A DNA stretch of 64,000 bases from Brassica napus. Its lineage: Eukaryota; Streptophyta; Magnoliopsida; Brassicales; Brassicaceae. The translations under genes and the position numbers were made by a program. The notes beneath the pieces were generated by a model. The model ran no database searches. It saw nothing but the letters and a program-made list of their open reading frames with translations, and was not told the DNA's origin. This document shows, piece after piece, positions 12,586-25,177 of this stretch. How positions within the stretch are numbered: position 1 is the stretch's first letter; each line of letters starts with the position of its first letter. The stretch covers positions 18,690,598 through 18,754,597 of the forward strand of contig NC_063439.1 of assembly GCF_020379485.1 (NCBI RefSeq). Direction: 5' to 3'.

Positions 12586-15220
12586 ACTACTATACTATGA
12601 TTTATATAGTAGTGTATATGCATATTTAATATTATGCATATTTAAACTACTATGCATATTTTATTAGTAATTAGTTTTACACTACTATGCATATTTTATT
12701 AGTAATTAGTTTTACACTACAACATAAAATATCTTACAAATATAATATAATTAACTTAAAAATGCAAGATATTTAAACAATTAGAACCATAAAAATTAAG
12801 AAACACTTGATTTTTAAATTTATGCTATATGCTATTGAAAATAATCAATATTATGATTTAAAACACATAGGATTTAAAACAGCTAATCATAAAATGACAA
12901 ATCATTATTTTAGTTTAATAGTTTCAAAAATGTCAATATTTCCAAAAAAAATTTATTTCAAAATAACATAGAAATAAGTATAAAATAAGGAAACCTAACA
13001 AAGGTAAAAAGATTATATATAAGTTAACTGAATAAATAATAAATTTTCGATTTTTTTTTTAAAATGCAAGGCTTTCAAACAATTATAACTATAAAAGTTC
13101 AAAACATGTAATATTTATAACCAGTATCAAACAAGGTAAGTTAACAAAAGTAAAATATTAATAATAAATTAACTTAATATAGAAAATATTTTCCGAAATT
13201 TAACGTAAAAATAAATACAATATAATAATAATTAATTAAAAATGCAAGACTTTCAAAAAATTATAAGTAAATTAATTTAACTCATGATTTTCCAAGTTTA
13301 GGCTATATACTAATGAAAATCTATGCTATATAAAAGTTGAGGCTATAAGCCATTAATATTGTCCATATAAGATTTTAAACAGTCATATATATTTGACAAA
13401 TCATTTGTTTTCATTTATTAGTTTCAAAAATGTTAATATTTCCAAAAATTGTTCATTTTAAAATAGAACGTAAACCAATATCAAATTTGTTAAGTTAACA
13501 AAAGTAGAACATGATAAATAAGTTAACTTAATATATAAAATATTATTCAAAATTTAGCATAAAAATATAAATACAAAATAATAATTAATTTAAAAATGCA
13601 AGACTTTCAAAACATTATAAGTAAATAAATTTAACTCATGATTTTCAACTTTTAGGCTACATGATAATGAAAATATTCACATATAACATGTATTATGTAT
13701 AAGTTGAAGGTATAAATAACTGAAAATGTTCACATAATATTTTTAAAACACCCAAAATATGCTAAATATCATTTATTTACTATATAAAAGTTGAGACTAT
13801 AAGTCATTAATAGTATACACAGAGGATTATAAAAGACCAATCAAAATATGGAAAATCATAATAATAGTTTACTATTTTTTAAAATGTTAAATTTCCAAAA
13901 ATAATTATTTCAATACAAAATAGAATTCAACATAAAATAAGGCAAACTAATAAATAAATCATTAAAATGAAAATAACTTAAATATACTAAATATTTGGAA
14001 ATTTAACAAAACAAATTAACGAAAATAAAATAAAATATAGAGAATACACGATTTTTAACTTGCAAGAACACAAAATAAAATAAACTATTCAAAAAGTGTA
14101 TTATCAAAATAAAAAGAAATCAATATCAAATGTATTTTCTTTAATAATATCCAAATGAAAGAATTAACAAGGAATACATAAAAAAATATAGGGTTTGAAA
14201 TGAAGAGAATAACAGTGAATGAAAACGAAAAACATCCGCGATGGAAAGTAACCATACAAGTCGAAGACAAAATCTAATAGACAAAAAATTCATCACACCA
14301 AACAATACCAGATATACTAGAGAATAATTCCAAACTACATGATGAATTCTTATTGAGAAGCTCTTTATTGAGTTATGTCGAAGAAAATATTTAGAGAACA
14401 ATGTTTATAAGATAGTGAAAAATAAAAAGCCTAAGAAATCATGTCAAATAAGGTAGTTAAGATTGTAAATAAAATTTATAACAAACACCAACAACAAATT
14501 AGCATGAAAGATAACATAAAAATGATAGAAAGAACAATCAATATGAATTTATCAATATAACTATAATATCTAAGTACTATAATCAACAAATTAAAAACAT
14601 ACAAATTTACAAATTTTGAACATTTAAAAAAAGTAAATTATAATATATTGTAATAATCATCAGCATTTAAAAAACAATTATCAAAATCATGTAATAGTTT
14701 TAAAAGAATCTTAAAAATCTTTATGTAAACTCCAAAACAAACAAATATTAATTATTATACCAAAAATAAATTATAATATATTATAATACATTATACGATC
14801 ATGCAAGCTTAACTACAATACAAATAATCAACTGAATAAAGTAGAAGATAAATTTAGCACTTTATATTCTCAATATTATTAATTCAATAAATAAAAATGT
14901 TAGATAACATTTGTTAAATTCATTATATTTACTTTACTTTCTATATTATCTTACAAAGGCAGTTTAATATTAACTAAAGTTCATCAAAATATTTATAATG
15001 ATTAAATTTTAAATCTAAATATTATTTTATCTCATAATATAAGCCATTGAAGGTGTCCACATAAAATGTTAAACGACCAATCATATTATGACAAATAAAC
15101 ATTTTAATTTGTTATTTTTAAATAAGTCAATATTTCCAAAAATCATGCATTTTAAAATAAAATATAAATCAATTTAAATATGGTAAACTTAGAAAAGTCA
15201 AAGAATTATATATAAGTTAA

Positions 15221-15257
<37 letters not shown>

Positions 15258-18200
15258 GAAATTAACATAAAATATCATACAAATATAAGAATTAACTTAA
15301 AAATACAAGATAGTTTAACAATTAGAACTATATTAAAACACGTGATTTTTAAAGTTTAGGTTATATACTATTAAAAATATTAAATATTATTCAAACACAA
15401 ATATGATTTAAAATAACAAATATGACATTAGTTTAATATTTTTAAAAATGTCAATATTCCAAAATTTTGTTTATTTCAGAATATAACAGAAATCAGTAAC
15501 AAATAAGGAAAGCTAACAAAATTAAAAAGATTATATATATAAATTAACTGAATATATAATAAATTTTCTAAAATTAATAAAAAAATTTAAACAGGTAACT
15601 TCAATTTTTGGGTTATATGCTATTGAAAATATTCACAAATAATATATACTATATACAAATCGATGTAACAAATTACAGAAAATGTCCACATATTATTTTT
15701 AATCACCGAAAATATGCCAAATCATTTTTTTCAATTTCTAATTAATGTCAATATTACCAAACATTGCTTATTTCAAAATAAAAATAAATTAATATATAAA
15801 GGTAAACTTAAAAAGTAAAAACATTATATATAAATTACCTAATGTGAAACAGATTTTTGGAAATTGAAATATAAACAACTAACAGAGATAATTATTAAAT
15901 AAAAATTGAAAAAAATTTCAAACAATAAAATTGAAATTAATTTAAAATAAGATCTATACTATATAAAAGTTGAGGCTATAAGCCATTAAGGGCGTCCACG
16001 TAGAATTTAAAACCACCAATCATATTATGAAAAATCAGATTTTAATTTTTAAAGTTAATATTTCTAAAAGAACGAAATTAATCTTCAAAATAAATATTAA
16101 CATTTTACAACTTAATTAAAAAAAGGTAACTTTTATAGTATTATAGAAAACCAAAATAAAAAGTAATATTCACAAAATAAGTTAATTTTAAAATAGTTAA
16201 AATAGAAAAACATTTAAAAATATTTACAATATATAATCTACTATATAAACTATCAGCGTGATTACAAATAGTTATTGTTATGGTCGGTTTATGAAGAACA
16301 AGCTGGCGGCCTATGTGGACTTTCCGATAGATGGTCTTGAATTGTCAAGCTACTTCTCCTACACGAATGTCATAAGACTTGTTGTTACATGCTCTATGCG
16401 ATTAGCAATCACTATGGGAGCATGGGAGAGGTGGTCATTACACTGTATGTATATGTCCATGAAAGTTGATAAATATATATTATTATTATATAAAAGCTGA
16501 TGCTATAAACGATTAAAGGTATCCACGTAGAATTTAAAATGTCCAATAATACTATGACAAATCATTATTTGAAATTTGTTATTTTTTAAAGAGAAATTTT
16601 CTAAGATAGGCATTTTTATATTTTTACCCTAAAGTTAACTAATCTATACCTAGAGTTTAGAGTTAAGGGGTAGGGTTTTGGGAATAGAGTTTCAAAGTTT
16701 AAAAAATCTAAATAAAATTTTAAAATTTCAAAAGAAAATGGGCTATTTTGGTTATTTTTTTTTCCTTGAGAGCTATTTTTGTGACAAAAAATTAAAAATG
16801 GCTAGTTGAGAGAATTGCATTTTTTTAAGTGTCAATATTACCTAAAACTGTTTATTTAAAATAAAACATAAATCATTATCAAATAAGGAAAACTTAGAAA
16901 ACTAAAAACAGTATATATAATATATTTTCGAAAATTAACATAAAACTAAATAACAAAAAAAAACTAATTAATTTAATCATGCAAGAATTCCAAATAAGTA
17001 TAACTACATAAATTTAAACCATTAATTCTAAAAGTTTAGGTTATATGCTATTGAAAATATTCATAAGTAACATATAATATATATAAGTTTATACTATAAA
17101 TCATTAAATTGCCTTTTATCAATCAAATAAATTAACATAGTTATTTACTCATCAACAATTAGATTTTAATAAATTTTGAGACAATTGGTTAAAAAAAATC
17201 ATAATCCAAATATTCATTTAACTAACCAAACATGTTTTTATGAAACATACCTAAATATTTTTATAATCTGCAAGATGTTTTTAAAATTAGGTCACTAATA
17301 ATAAATCGAAGTACATGGTAACTCTTTTCCAATAAAAGTAACTTCTCAATCGAGGAAAGCATTTTGTGAACCACTAAAACATCATAATCCCACCACTAAT
17401 TTATACTGTAACTAGATCAAGTGGGAAATACAAAAAAATTAGATATGCATAAGGATTAATCTTTTATGTCATTCAAATAGAAATACATATAAAATTATCG
17501 TAAAACATTTATAACAGTGTTTTATTAGTTAATAAGCATCGAACAATCTATATAACGCTTTTAAATTTTTTATTAAGAAACAATATACACATGTTTATAA
17601 ATAATTTATACATTTACATATACAAACAAACTGATATCTAAATATTAGTTATTTAAAGGGTAAAATTGTATATAAACTTAACAATGAAAAATAATAAAGC
17701 ACACTTTGAATAAAATTTCATAGAAAAATGTATATAAAACGATTTATATTTTATTATCTTAATATTATTATAAAATAAAACTAATTACTAATAAAATATG
17801 CATAGTAGTGTAAACATGCATAAAAATTATTAGTAAATATTTAAACTACTATGCATTTTTATGGTTCTACTATACTATGAAAGCGTCGTTTAAAATCCTA
17901 CGTGGACGCTTTCAATGACTTATAGCCTCAACTTTTGTATAATATAGATTTTAACATTTACTTATTTACGAGTTGATTTTAGAAAATATATTATATATTA
18001 AGTTAACATATATATAATTATTTGACTTTTGTAAATTTACCATATTTTAATTGATTTATATTTTATTTTGAAATAAACGATTTTTGGAAATTTTGACATT
18101 TTTAGAAATAGAAAACTAAAATGTTGATTTGTCATAATAAGATTGGTCGTTTAAAATCCTACGTGGACGCTTTCAATGACTTATAGCCTCAACTTTTGTA

Positions 18201-18745
18201 TAATATAGATTTTAACATTTACTTATTTACGAGTTATTTTCAACACTAGGTAAACATATTACATCATCATATAATCTCTACCTCTATTATATATGATAAT
18301 CGACTATGTTTAACATATGCGATATTGATGAAAAACTCTGCGGATAAGGATTCTACGATGAAACTCTCCTCAAAACATTTGAATCGACGGACGGTTCTGC
18401 ATGTACGACATCCTCGATGAACATGTTTTTTCAAATAGCAGACGACCATAACAAACGACTTTGCCTATAGTATTCTGGAACCTCCGATGAGGTTCACATC
18501 CTATAATCTCCAAAAAAATACATAGTAAGGAATTCTAGTCCGAGACCTAAGTATAGAAACCTTCAAAAACTTACTAATATGTTGTGGTGTTTCCACAATT
18601 TACCACCTATTAGATACTAAATTATATATTTACAATTTGACATGTTATATATAGTCTAGCGTAAAATTTGAGAAACTCGTAGAATAGTCTTTTTTAAGAT
18701 TTTTTGTTCACCAAAAATAGTACACAAGAAAAAAATAATCAAAAA
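12586..18745. repeat. AT-rich block of decayed, nested Helitron-related repeats
   Basis: A 6 kb block of very low GC. A motif reading TATATAAAAGTTGAGGCTAT, then AAGCCATTAA, GTCCACGTAG and CCAATCAT..ATGACAAATCA, recurs in diverged form near 13336, 13785, 15035, 15953 and 16485, and inverted near 17885 and 18146. At 15953 it reads A^TCTATACTATATAAAAG, and at 17948 and 18209 its complement ends GA^T, as expected for Helitron 5' ends. Two identical or near-identical 90 bp copies lie at 17885-17974 and 18146-18235. A palindrome (CACTACTATA..TATAGTAGTG) sits at about 12586-12615. A short sequence near 12640-12720 recurs inverted near 17785-17825, bracketing the block. Less AT-rich islands (about 16255-16450 and 18290-18490) may be captured DNA; I cannot identify them. 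Confidence 0.6.
15222..15254. repeat. (TA)n microsatellite
   Basis: About 16 TA units inside the AT-rich repeat block. Similar shorter TA runs occur at about 32692-32711 and 58516-58540. Confidence 0.85.
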
Positions 18746-20012
18746 TCTATACTATTAAAACATGATCTTATTTTTAAAATTTTTAGATTATGCCCTTAGG
18801 TTTTCATTATATTTACAAGATAATTGCATTCCTTATTTTTAAAATTTTAATTAACTAAAATTGGCTAGAAATATAAATCAGCTGTTAGCAACTATTTTGC
18901 GACCAATCACATTGCATCATTTATTACTGTCTTTTATACGACAAAACCAATCGAAATATAAAATCTTAGTATTAAAATTTTAATTAACTTAAATTGGCTA
19001 GAAATATAAATCAGCTGTTAGCAAGTATTTAGCGACCAATCACATTGCATCATTTATTACTGTCTTTTATATGACAAAACAAATCGAAAATTATCCTCTC
19101 TTATATACCCTAATCATTACCTTAACTTACAAACAATAAACCCTATATTACAATTCAATATTGTTGGAAGCGAAAATTCATAGCTATACAAACCTAAACC
19201 ATTAAATTTTAACAATAAACTATACAAAACCTAAAATATAACGAAAGCTTACAGAAGTTAACATAGGGGTTATACATATACTATTATCTTCATGCAAAAC
19301 AAATTTTGCCTACAAAACGTTTGTATACCAAATGTATCACATCATTTACAGCTACATTTTTTATACTTAATAAAAATGACTTTATAAATAGCATATATAT
19401 ATATATATACAATCATATCTAATTTTAAATTTATTGAATATTCTCAAATCTAGGTTAAAAATTATTGTGAAAAATTATTTGATTTCGTTTGATATACGTG
19501 GAAGCCAATTCACTTTCACAATGTAAATTTTCACGTCTCAATTTTCTTACTAACTTTTATTTTATGTTTTTGTAACTAAATTTACATTATTTTGAACCCA
19601 TTAAGCATGACAACCTAGATACTAAATTTTATATACATGAATTACATTGATTTAATTTTCCATTTTTTCAAAATAAAAAATCTAAACATTGTTTTTAATT
19701 TTTTAGAAATGAATTAAATCAATGTATAACAAAAATAAAATAGAAATATATTTTTCTAAAATTTAAATGATTTTGGCCACTCAAAATAAATCCAAACCAG
19801 TCTAAATAGATGATCAATACAATTACATGGACTAAATGGATAAAATTATTAAGAACTTAAAAGTAAATGGGTTCAAAAAGTCGAGACGTAAATGTGTTCG
19901 TTAAAAAGGTGGACTATCATTTTATTATTCTTAACAAAAAATTTGATGATTTTTTATTAGATTCTTACACTGTATATTATCCCGTGCTTTTAAAGTACGG
20001 ATCAAAATCTAG
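18746..20012 (+). mobile_element. Non-autonomous Helitron with internal direct repeat
   Basis: Begins A^TCTATACTATTAAAACATG at 18746 and ends with the hairpin CCGTGCTTTTAAAGTACGG, then ATCAAAATCTAG^T at 20012. It is flanked by A and T. A sequence of about 115 bp is repeated directly inside it (18841-18955 and 18974-19090, offset 133). About 1.27 kb and non-coding. Confidence 0.8.
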
Positions 20013-20609
20013 TATTTTATTAAAAAGTAAAAATATATATCTAGGGTTAACTAATCTAGATTTATGACTTAGAGTTAAATGGTAGAGTTTTGAGAGTGGA
20101 GTTTAAATTTTTAAAAGTAAAAAATGGAAAATTTCAAAATAGTTTCAAAAAATTATAAAAAAAAATCGAAATTGAAAGCATAATTAAAGAAGAATTTTTT
20201 TTATGTTTTTTTATTTATATTATTTGTATTTATATATTTATAGAGCATTGAGTAAAAAGATATCTTGCTTCTTTATTTTTTTGTTATCTTATGATATTTT
20301 ATAAAATTAAACAGTGAAATATACAAAGCCTGTAAAGATATTTTTTTTCCGGAGCCAGAAGCTGGTGAGATGAACAATATCCCACGGAGCCAAAGTTAAA
20401 AAAACCAACAAATATCACATAAACATAACAAAGAAATGACTAGATTACAAAGGTTTTCTGGAGCGCAGATACAATCGATAGAGATGCGAAACTGGACAAT
20501 AGTGGAAGCTTTTTTTTTTTTTATCAACAAAGACAATAGTGGAAGCTAGAATAAGCGAAAAAACGTTGAAAGTTCCAATTATTTGAGATGCGAAAGGAGA
20601 AAGGAGGTA
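20013..20609. other. AT-rich intergenic DNA with one tail-only insertion
   Basis: No gene seen. A 16 bp perfect direct repeat (GACAATAGTGGAAGCT at 20495-20510 and 20532-20547) brackets a 21 bp T-rich insert. Confidence 0.5.
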
Positions 20610-20612
20610 TTA

Positions 20613-20899
20613 GAGCATCCGCAATGGTGTTACTCAAATGAATTCTTTAGAAAAAATGTATTTTGATTTTTAATTATTATTTTTTTTTTCCTTTTTTAGA
20701 TTAAAAAATATATATATATCAACCAATCGCAAGTCGCCACATATTGTGGGGACCCGCAAATAGTATAAGGATTCACTAAGAAAAAATCTTTATTTAAGGA
20801 TTTTAAGTATTGAATCTTTAGCTTTTGGTAGAATCCACTGATTATTTAATTATTTTTTTCTTAAGGACTTCCCCTCAAGGATTCTCATTGCGGGTGCTC
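20613..20899. mobile_element. Tourist/Harbinger-like MITE
   Basis: Terminal inverted repeats GAGCATCCGCAATGG (left) and CATTGCGGGTGCTC (right) are flanked by the trinucleotide TTA on both sides (20610-20612 and 20900-20902), the typical PIF/Harbinger target duplication. 287 bp, non-coding. Confidence 0.8.
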
Positions 20900-21147
20900 T
20901 TAGACAAGTTTCGACCTGAACCACGAACAGCCATCACTCTGAATTAAACTTCACCTAGTGGAAGTAACGAGATAACATATTGAATCTTTAGCTTTTGGTG
21001 GAGTCCACTGATTATTTTATTATTTTTTTCTCAAGGACTTTCCTTCAAAGATTCTCATTGCGGATGCTCTTAGACAAGTTTCGACCTGAACCACGAACAG
21101 CCATCACTCTGAATTAAACTTCACCTAGGGGAAGCAACGAGATAACA
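20808..21147. repeat. 170 bp tandem duplication including a MITE end
   Basis: Copy one (20808-20977) and copy two (20978-21147) share nearly all bases, including the right end of the MITE and the flanking sequence ACAAGTTTCGACCTGAACC. The duplication therefore postdates the MITE insertion. The copies differ at about a dozen positions. Confidence 0.85.
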
Positions 21148-21925
21148 TATCTCCAACTCGAGCGGAAGATGAAGTAGACGTTTGACAGTCAACTATTCAT
21201 AGATCAAACGCGATTGATCAAAAACTCAAAAATCTCTTACTAAAAAATTGGAAAACCCATCGGTTAAAAATCAAGAGACAGCCACATCATCGAAGCTTCA
21301 TTCATAAAAGTCAAGGGACAGCACCATCACATCAGAGCTAGTTTAGTCATGCACGCATGCATACCAAACAACAAATTAGTAAAAAGCAAAATGACACAAT
21401 CAGGACGAGTTTTTTTTGCTTATTTAGTAAATCATATTTTCGTTATTTTTTTGAAATTTTTGGTGATAAAAGTTTTAAAATTTCCATTTGAGATAGCTAC
21501 CGAAGTATATATCTGCTGACATGTTAAACACATACGAAATCTAAGAGCTTCAATACGCCCCGCGTTAGTGACACATGCTCATAGCTCGTGACGTCTTCGC
21601 ATCGTAAGCAAAAGAACAAAGAACATTCTATTCCAGCGAGGTAGACTCCAGTAATACCACTCGCCTACGAAGCGCGTGTAGCTTGAGGTACAACAGCGAG
21701 CCCTGATGCGACTGTGTGTACACGTAGACCCCACGTGATGGGCCCGTGCCATCTCTGAAAACGTACAGTTTATGAAGGAGTGAGAGCCCACGTGACCCGC
21801 CACCACTTCCTCTAAACCTGTGCTTTCGTACTCCAACTTTTGTCGCTTCTTTTATTAGATTCAAAGTTCTATTTTCTTATTTGATATAAACTCGATTCCT
21901 CTTCGAAACAAACAAAACTTGAAAG
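21148..21925. other. Intergenic DNA, no gene recognised
   Basis: A locally GC-richer stretch (21540-21830) has several ACGTG cores (for example near 21722, 21734 and 21790). It may be a former promoter or captured fragment. Open frames across it on the minus strand (21579-21864) have no recognisable protein. Confidence 0.4.
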
Positions 21926-22941
21926 GAGAAAAAATAGTAAGTTTTTTTTTTTTTTCACTCGAAAGCCTTTTTTTTTTCCTCTGGTAAATTCATTCAAAGT
22001 GAAACATTCGTTTTGATACACAAGCTGGCGGGCATAACAAGAAAGCCCCAGAAACAAAAGCTCACATGAAAGCGACATCTAAAACCCACACAGGGGTGAC
22101 TTACTGACAACTAAAACTGCAAATAAACTCATACGACTAGTAACTACACATGAACATTAAACAAAACAATTCAACAGACTTTAGAATCAAGCACAAGCCA
22201 ATGATCGGAGAAATATCGTTGCTGTCCATAGCCCGCTACACGATAACATCCGCTTCTTATAACCACACCATGATTTACCGCTGCTGCTTACGCCCGCCAA
22301 ACGATAACGTCCAAGAACCTGAAACTTCATAACCCGACAAGAGGGACCGCCATTCGATCAACACAACCTTCGGATACGGATGCGACACACTCATTAACGT
22401 CCGCTTAATCCTAGATAGAAGCCCAACCAAAACCCCACAACGACGAAGCCTTGCCAACTGAAATTCTCGGGATATACTCCCGGATGAAAAACCACATCAC
22501 ACAGCAGGCAATCACTGCACCCATGAACTCTAAAATAAAGTCTGCTAAATCAACTGTTAAACTCCACGCATAACAATAACCAAACCTTGAACTAAGCGGC
22601 CAAAAAAGAGATACGACCACCACATACGCTAATTCCATTTTGAGACTACCACTTTAGACAAACCTAACACAACATACGACCGTACCAACACACTATAAAC
22701 CAAACTGAACACACAAGACACTACAATCTAGAGCAAGAGCCACAAACATGAGAGTTTCAGAACCGCCATACTTAATGGCTTTGCCGGCGCCAGACTCAAC
22801 CCACACGCCCTAAGCCACCGCAAAGACCATTACTCTACCTGATTCAAGCGAATCTCCAACCTGGGTCAAGCCACAAAGGATCTGAAACTCCAAATCTGCA
22901 GAGACCTCCACACAAATCCACCACACAGAGAAAAAATAGTA
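21926..22941 (-). mobile_element. Poly(A) retroposon (non-coding, Sadhu-like) with target-site duplication
   Basis: A 14 bp perfect direct repeat, GAGAAAAAATAGTA, occurs at 21926-21939 and 22928-22941. The 988 bp between them starts on the plus strand with a long T run, so the element has a 3' poly(A) tail on the minus strand. GC content is well above the surroundings, and there is no long open frame or LINE motif. Non-coding poly(A) retroposons of about 1 kb with such duplications are known in Arabidopsis as Sadhu elements. Assignment to that family is inference. Confidence 0.65.
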
Positions 22942-23021
22942 CGTTATTCAGCCTTTTCTATACTAGAGAAAAAAAGAGAGTAAATTACTCAGCTTTTTAT
23001 TTTTGTTTCTATAAAAGAATA

Positions 23022-24299
23022 AGGGACTAACTGGTTTTACGTTATCACCCGCAACCATAATTTTTACATTTGGTAGCGGTTATTGACGTTTTGAAACAAT
23101 CATAAAAAATGTTAGACCTGCGCGTTCGGGTCATCGAGTTGGATTCGGACCGGTTCTTTTCGTGTTCGGGTCCGTCGGCTCCTAAACATTTCCACCAAAT
23201 AGATATTTAGAAATTTTTGGTTCAGTTCGGCCGGATCTTTTCGAGTCCGAACCTATTTGGGTCTATAATTTTTTTTCGGGTCTATATTGAGTCTGGATTG
23301 GCTTCGGGTATTTATGACCTGAAAAGGACATAACATATCTAACTCTATCGGATTTGGTCTATAGTTGTCATATATATCTAAAATTTTAAAAAACAACTTA
23401 AATAAAACTATTAATAATTAAAATAAAAAAATTAAACTCTAATTAAAACTTCATATTGCTTAAAAAATGTTACAAAATAATAACAAATGTTGTTAACAAA
23501 AAATATTTCAACTAAATCATAAAATAATATATATAAAATAGAGCACTAAAAATCATAGTTTTGGATATACATATTCTTAAGTCGGGTACAAATCAGTTTT
23601 TATCGGATTGGATCTATTCAGATCGGTTCTTTTTTGAGTCCGGGTATATTCGGATCGGTTCTTTTCGGTTCTGGTTCTTTCGGGTAAAAGAAAATTAGAC
23701 ACAAAAGGTACTTATAATTTTTTGGTTCGGTTTCGGATCTGATATTTTTCGATCGGTTCCGGTTCGGGTTTTCTGGTCCACGTTAAAATGTCCAGACCTA
23801 GAAAACGCTACAAATCGTTTCAAACTGCTCCGCACCTCTTAAAATCAAAAGCTGGTTCCATCTAGCGTTTGTGGTTGCGGACAGTTGCGGAAATGTAACT
23901 TTTTTATAAAAATAAAACTAAAAAATATTCAATAAAAAATTTAAATTGAAATAATATAGAAAATAAAATTTATATATATTATATTTTAATTTATATTACA
24001 AAAATTTTAAACAAAATATTTTCTATAATTTAAAAAACAATTAATAGTATAATTTTATAAATACAATTTTTATATTTATTATAATTTTTAATTCTTTTTT
24101 AATTATATAAAATATAAATATTGTTAATTTATTATTAAACAACTGCTGTATTTGGTAGTTAACTAGTCATAAGTATCTTACAAACCCATCAATTTCTAAC
24201 CACTGTACAAATCGTAAAAATCTCTTAAAAATGTTTAAAATTGCAACCAGCTGCATCCGCAAACGTTCGCAACTGCTGCGATTACACTAGTTAGCCCCT
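23022..24299. mobile_element. hAT-like element with another element nested in it
   Basis: The left end AGGGACTAACTGGTTTTACG and the complement of the right end, AGGGGCTAACTAGTGTAATCG, form an imperfect terminal inverted repeat. Sub-terminal GTTGCGGA/TCCGCAAAC motifs are typical of short hAT elements in crucifers. Flanking octamers (aagaataa, aagtatca) are only loosely alike, so the target duplication is uncertain. An insertion at about 23113-23810, rich in TTCGGGT/ACCGGTT motifs, splits the outer element; the outer sequence resumes with gaaaacgctacaaatcg. Confidence 0.55.
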
Positions 24300-24504
24300 A
24301 AGTATCAATTTATTTATTTTTGCCGAGAGTAATTTACTCTTGACGCTCGGAGCATTATTTGCATCTTTTTTGTTTTCTTTAAAAGGGAGTATTTGCTGGT
24401 TTCTTATAGAAAATTGAGAAAAGAACAAAACTTAGGTTCACCCTTCATCTTTTAAATTCACCTCACTTTTAATAACCAATCATATTGCCACATAGATAAA
24501 TGAA

Positions 24505-25160
24505 TAAAAATGGAGGATCATCACTTTGCCTGGATATTATGGTACATTTGGAAGGACCGAAACAACAAAGTGTTCAGTAACATGGATGTTGATCCGATGG
24601 AAACGCTCCGATTAGCAGAAGTTGAATCAACATTGTTGGCTGAGGCATAGGTTATTAATGATCATAGATTGACATGGGAAGTACAGGTTATGCCATATTT
24701 AGGAACCACAAGAAGATGGTGTTTAACAGACGGTTCTTGGAAAGACAAGGACTTTTTTTCAGGACAAGGATGGTTCAGTACGTTACTAGGGCTTGATGGT
24801 TTATTAGGAGCAAAGAATGTAAGGGCATGCCTCTCACCTCTTCATTCGGAGATAGAGGCTCTAGTTTGGGCAATGAAATGTATGAGAAACTTAAGGCAGT
24901 TCAGGTTACCTTTGCGATGAATTGTTTTCAATTGGTGATGATGGTTTCGGAACCAGAGGAATGGCCAACATTTGAAAACTACCTGGAAGATATTAAGCTT
25001 TTGCGATGCAGTTTCTCAACTCAGATATTGTACATGTTTATAGGACGGAGAACATAAATGCGGATAGACAACTGTCTTTCGTCGTGCATATGGACGCAGA
25101 GTTACCACTTTGGTTTACAGAGTCTACATGAGTCTGTAAATGTTTGCTGTAAAAAAAAAA
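24505..25160 (+). pseudogene. 5'-truncated, decayed LINE fragment (reverse-transcriptase C-terminal and RNase H region)
   Basis: The sequence reads WILWYIWKDRNNKVFSN, then after a stop at about 24648 continues TWEVQVMPY, RRWCLTDGSWKD, SPLHSEIEALVWAMKCMR. This is the layout of the RNase H-like tail of plant non-LTR retrotransposons. A stop after RLPLR (24918-24920) and a frame change follow. It ends in an A run (25149-25160). Long dead; it lies inside the TIR element. Confidence 0.75.
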
Positions 25161-25177
25161 AGATAGAGTCTACCGTC

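Noticed and set aside
20808..21147. CRISPR-like or satellite array
   Set aside because: Only two copies, a plant nuclear context, and the repeat is a plain tandem duplication.
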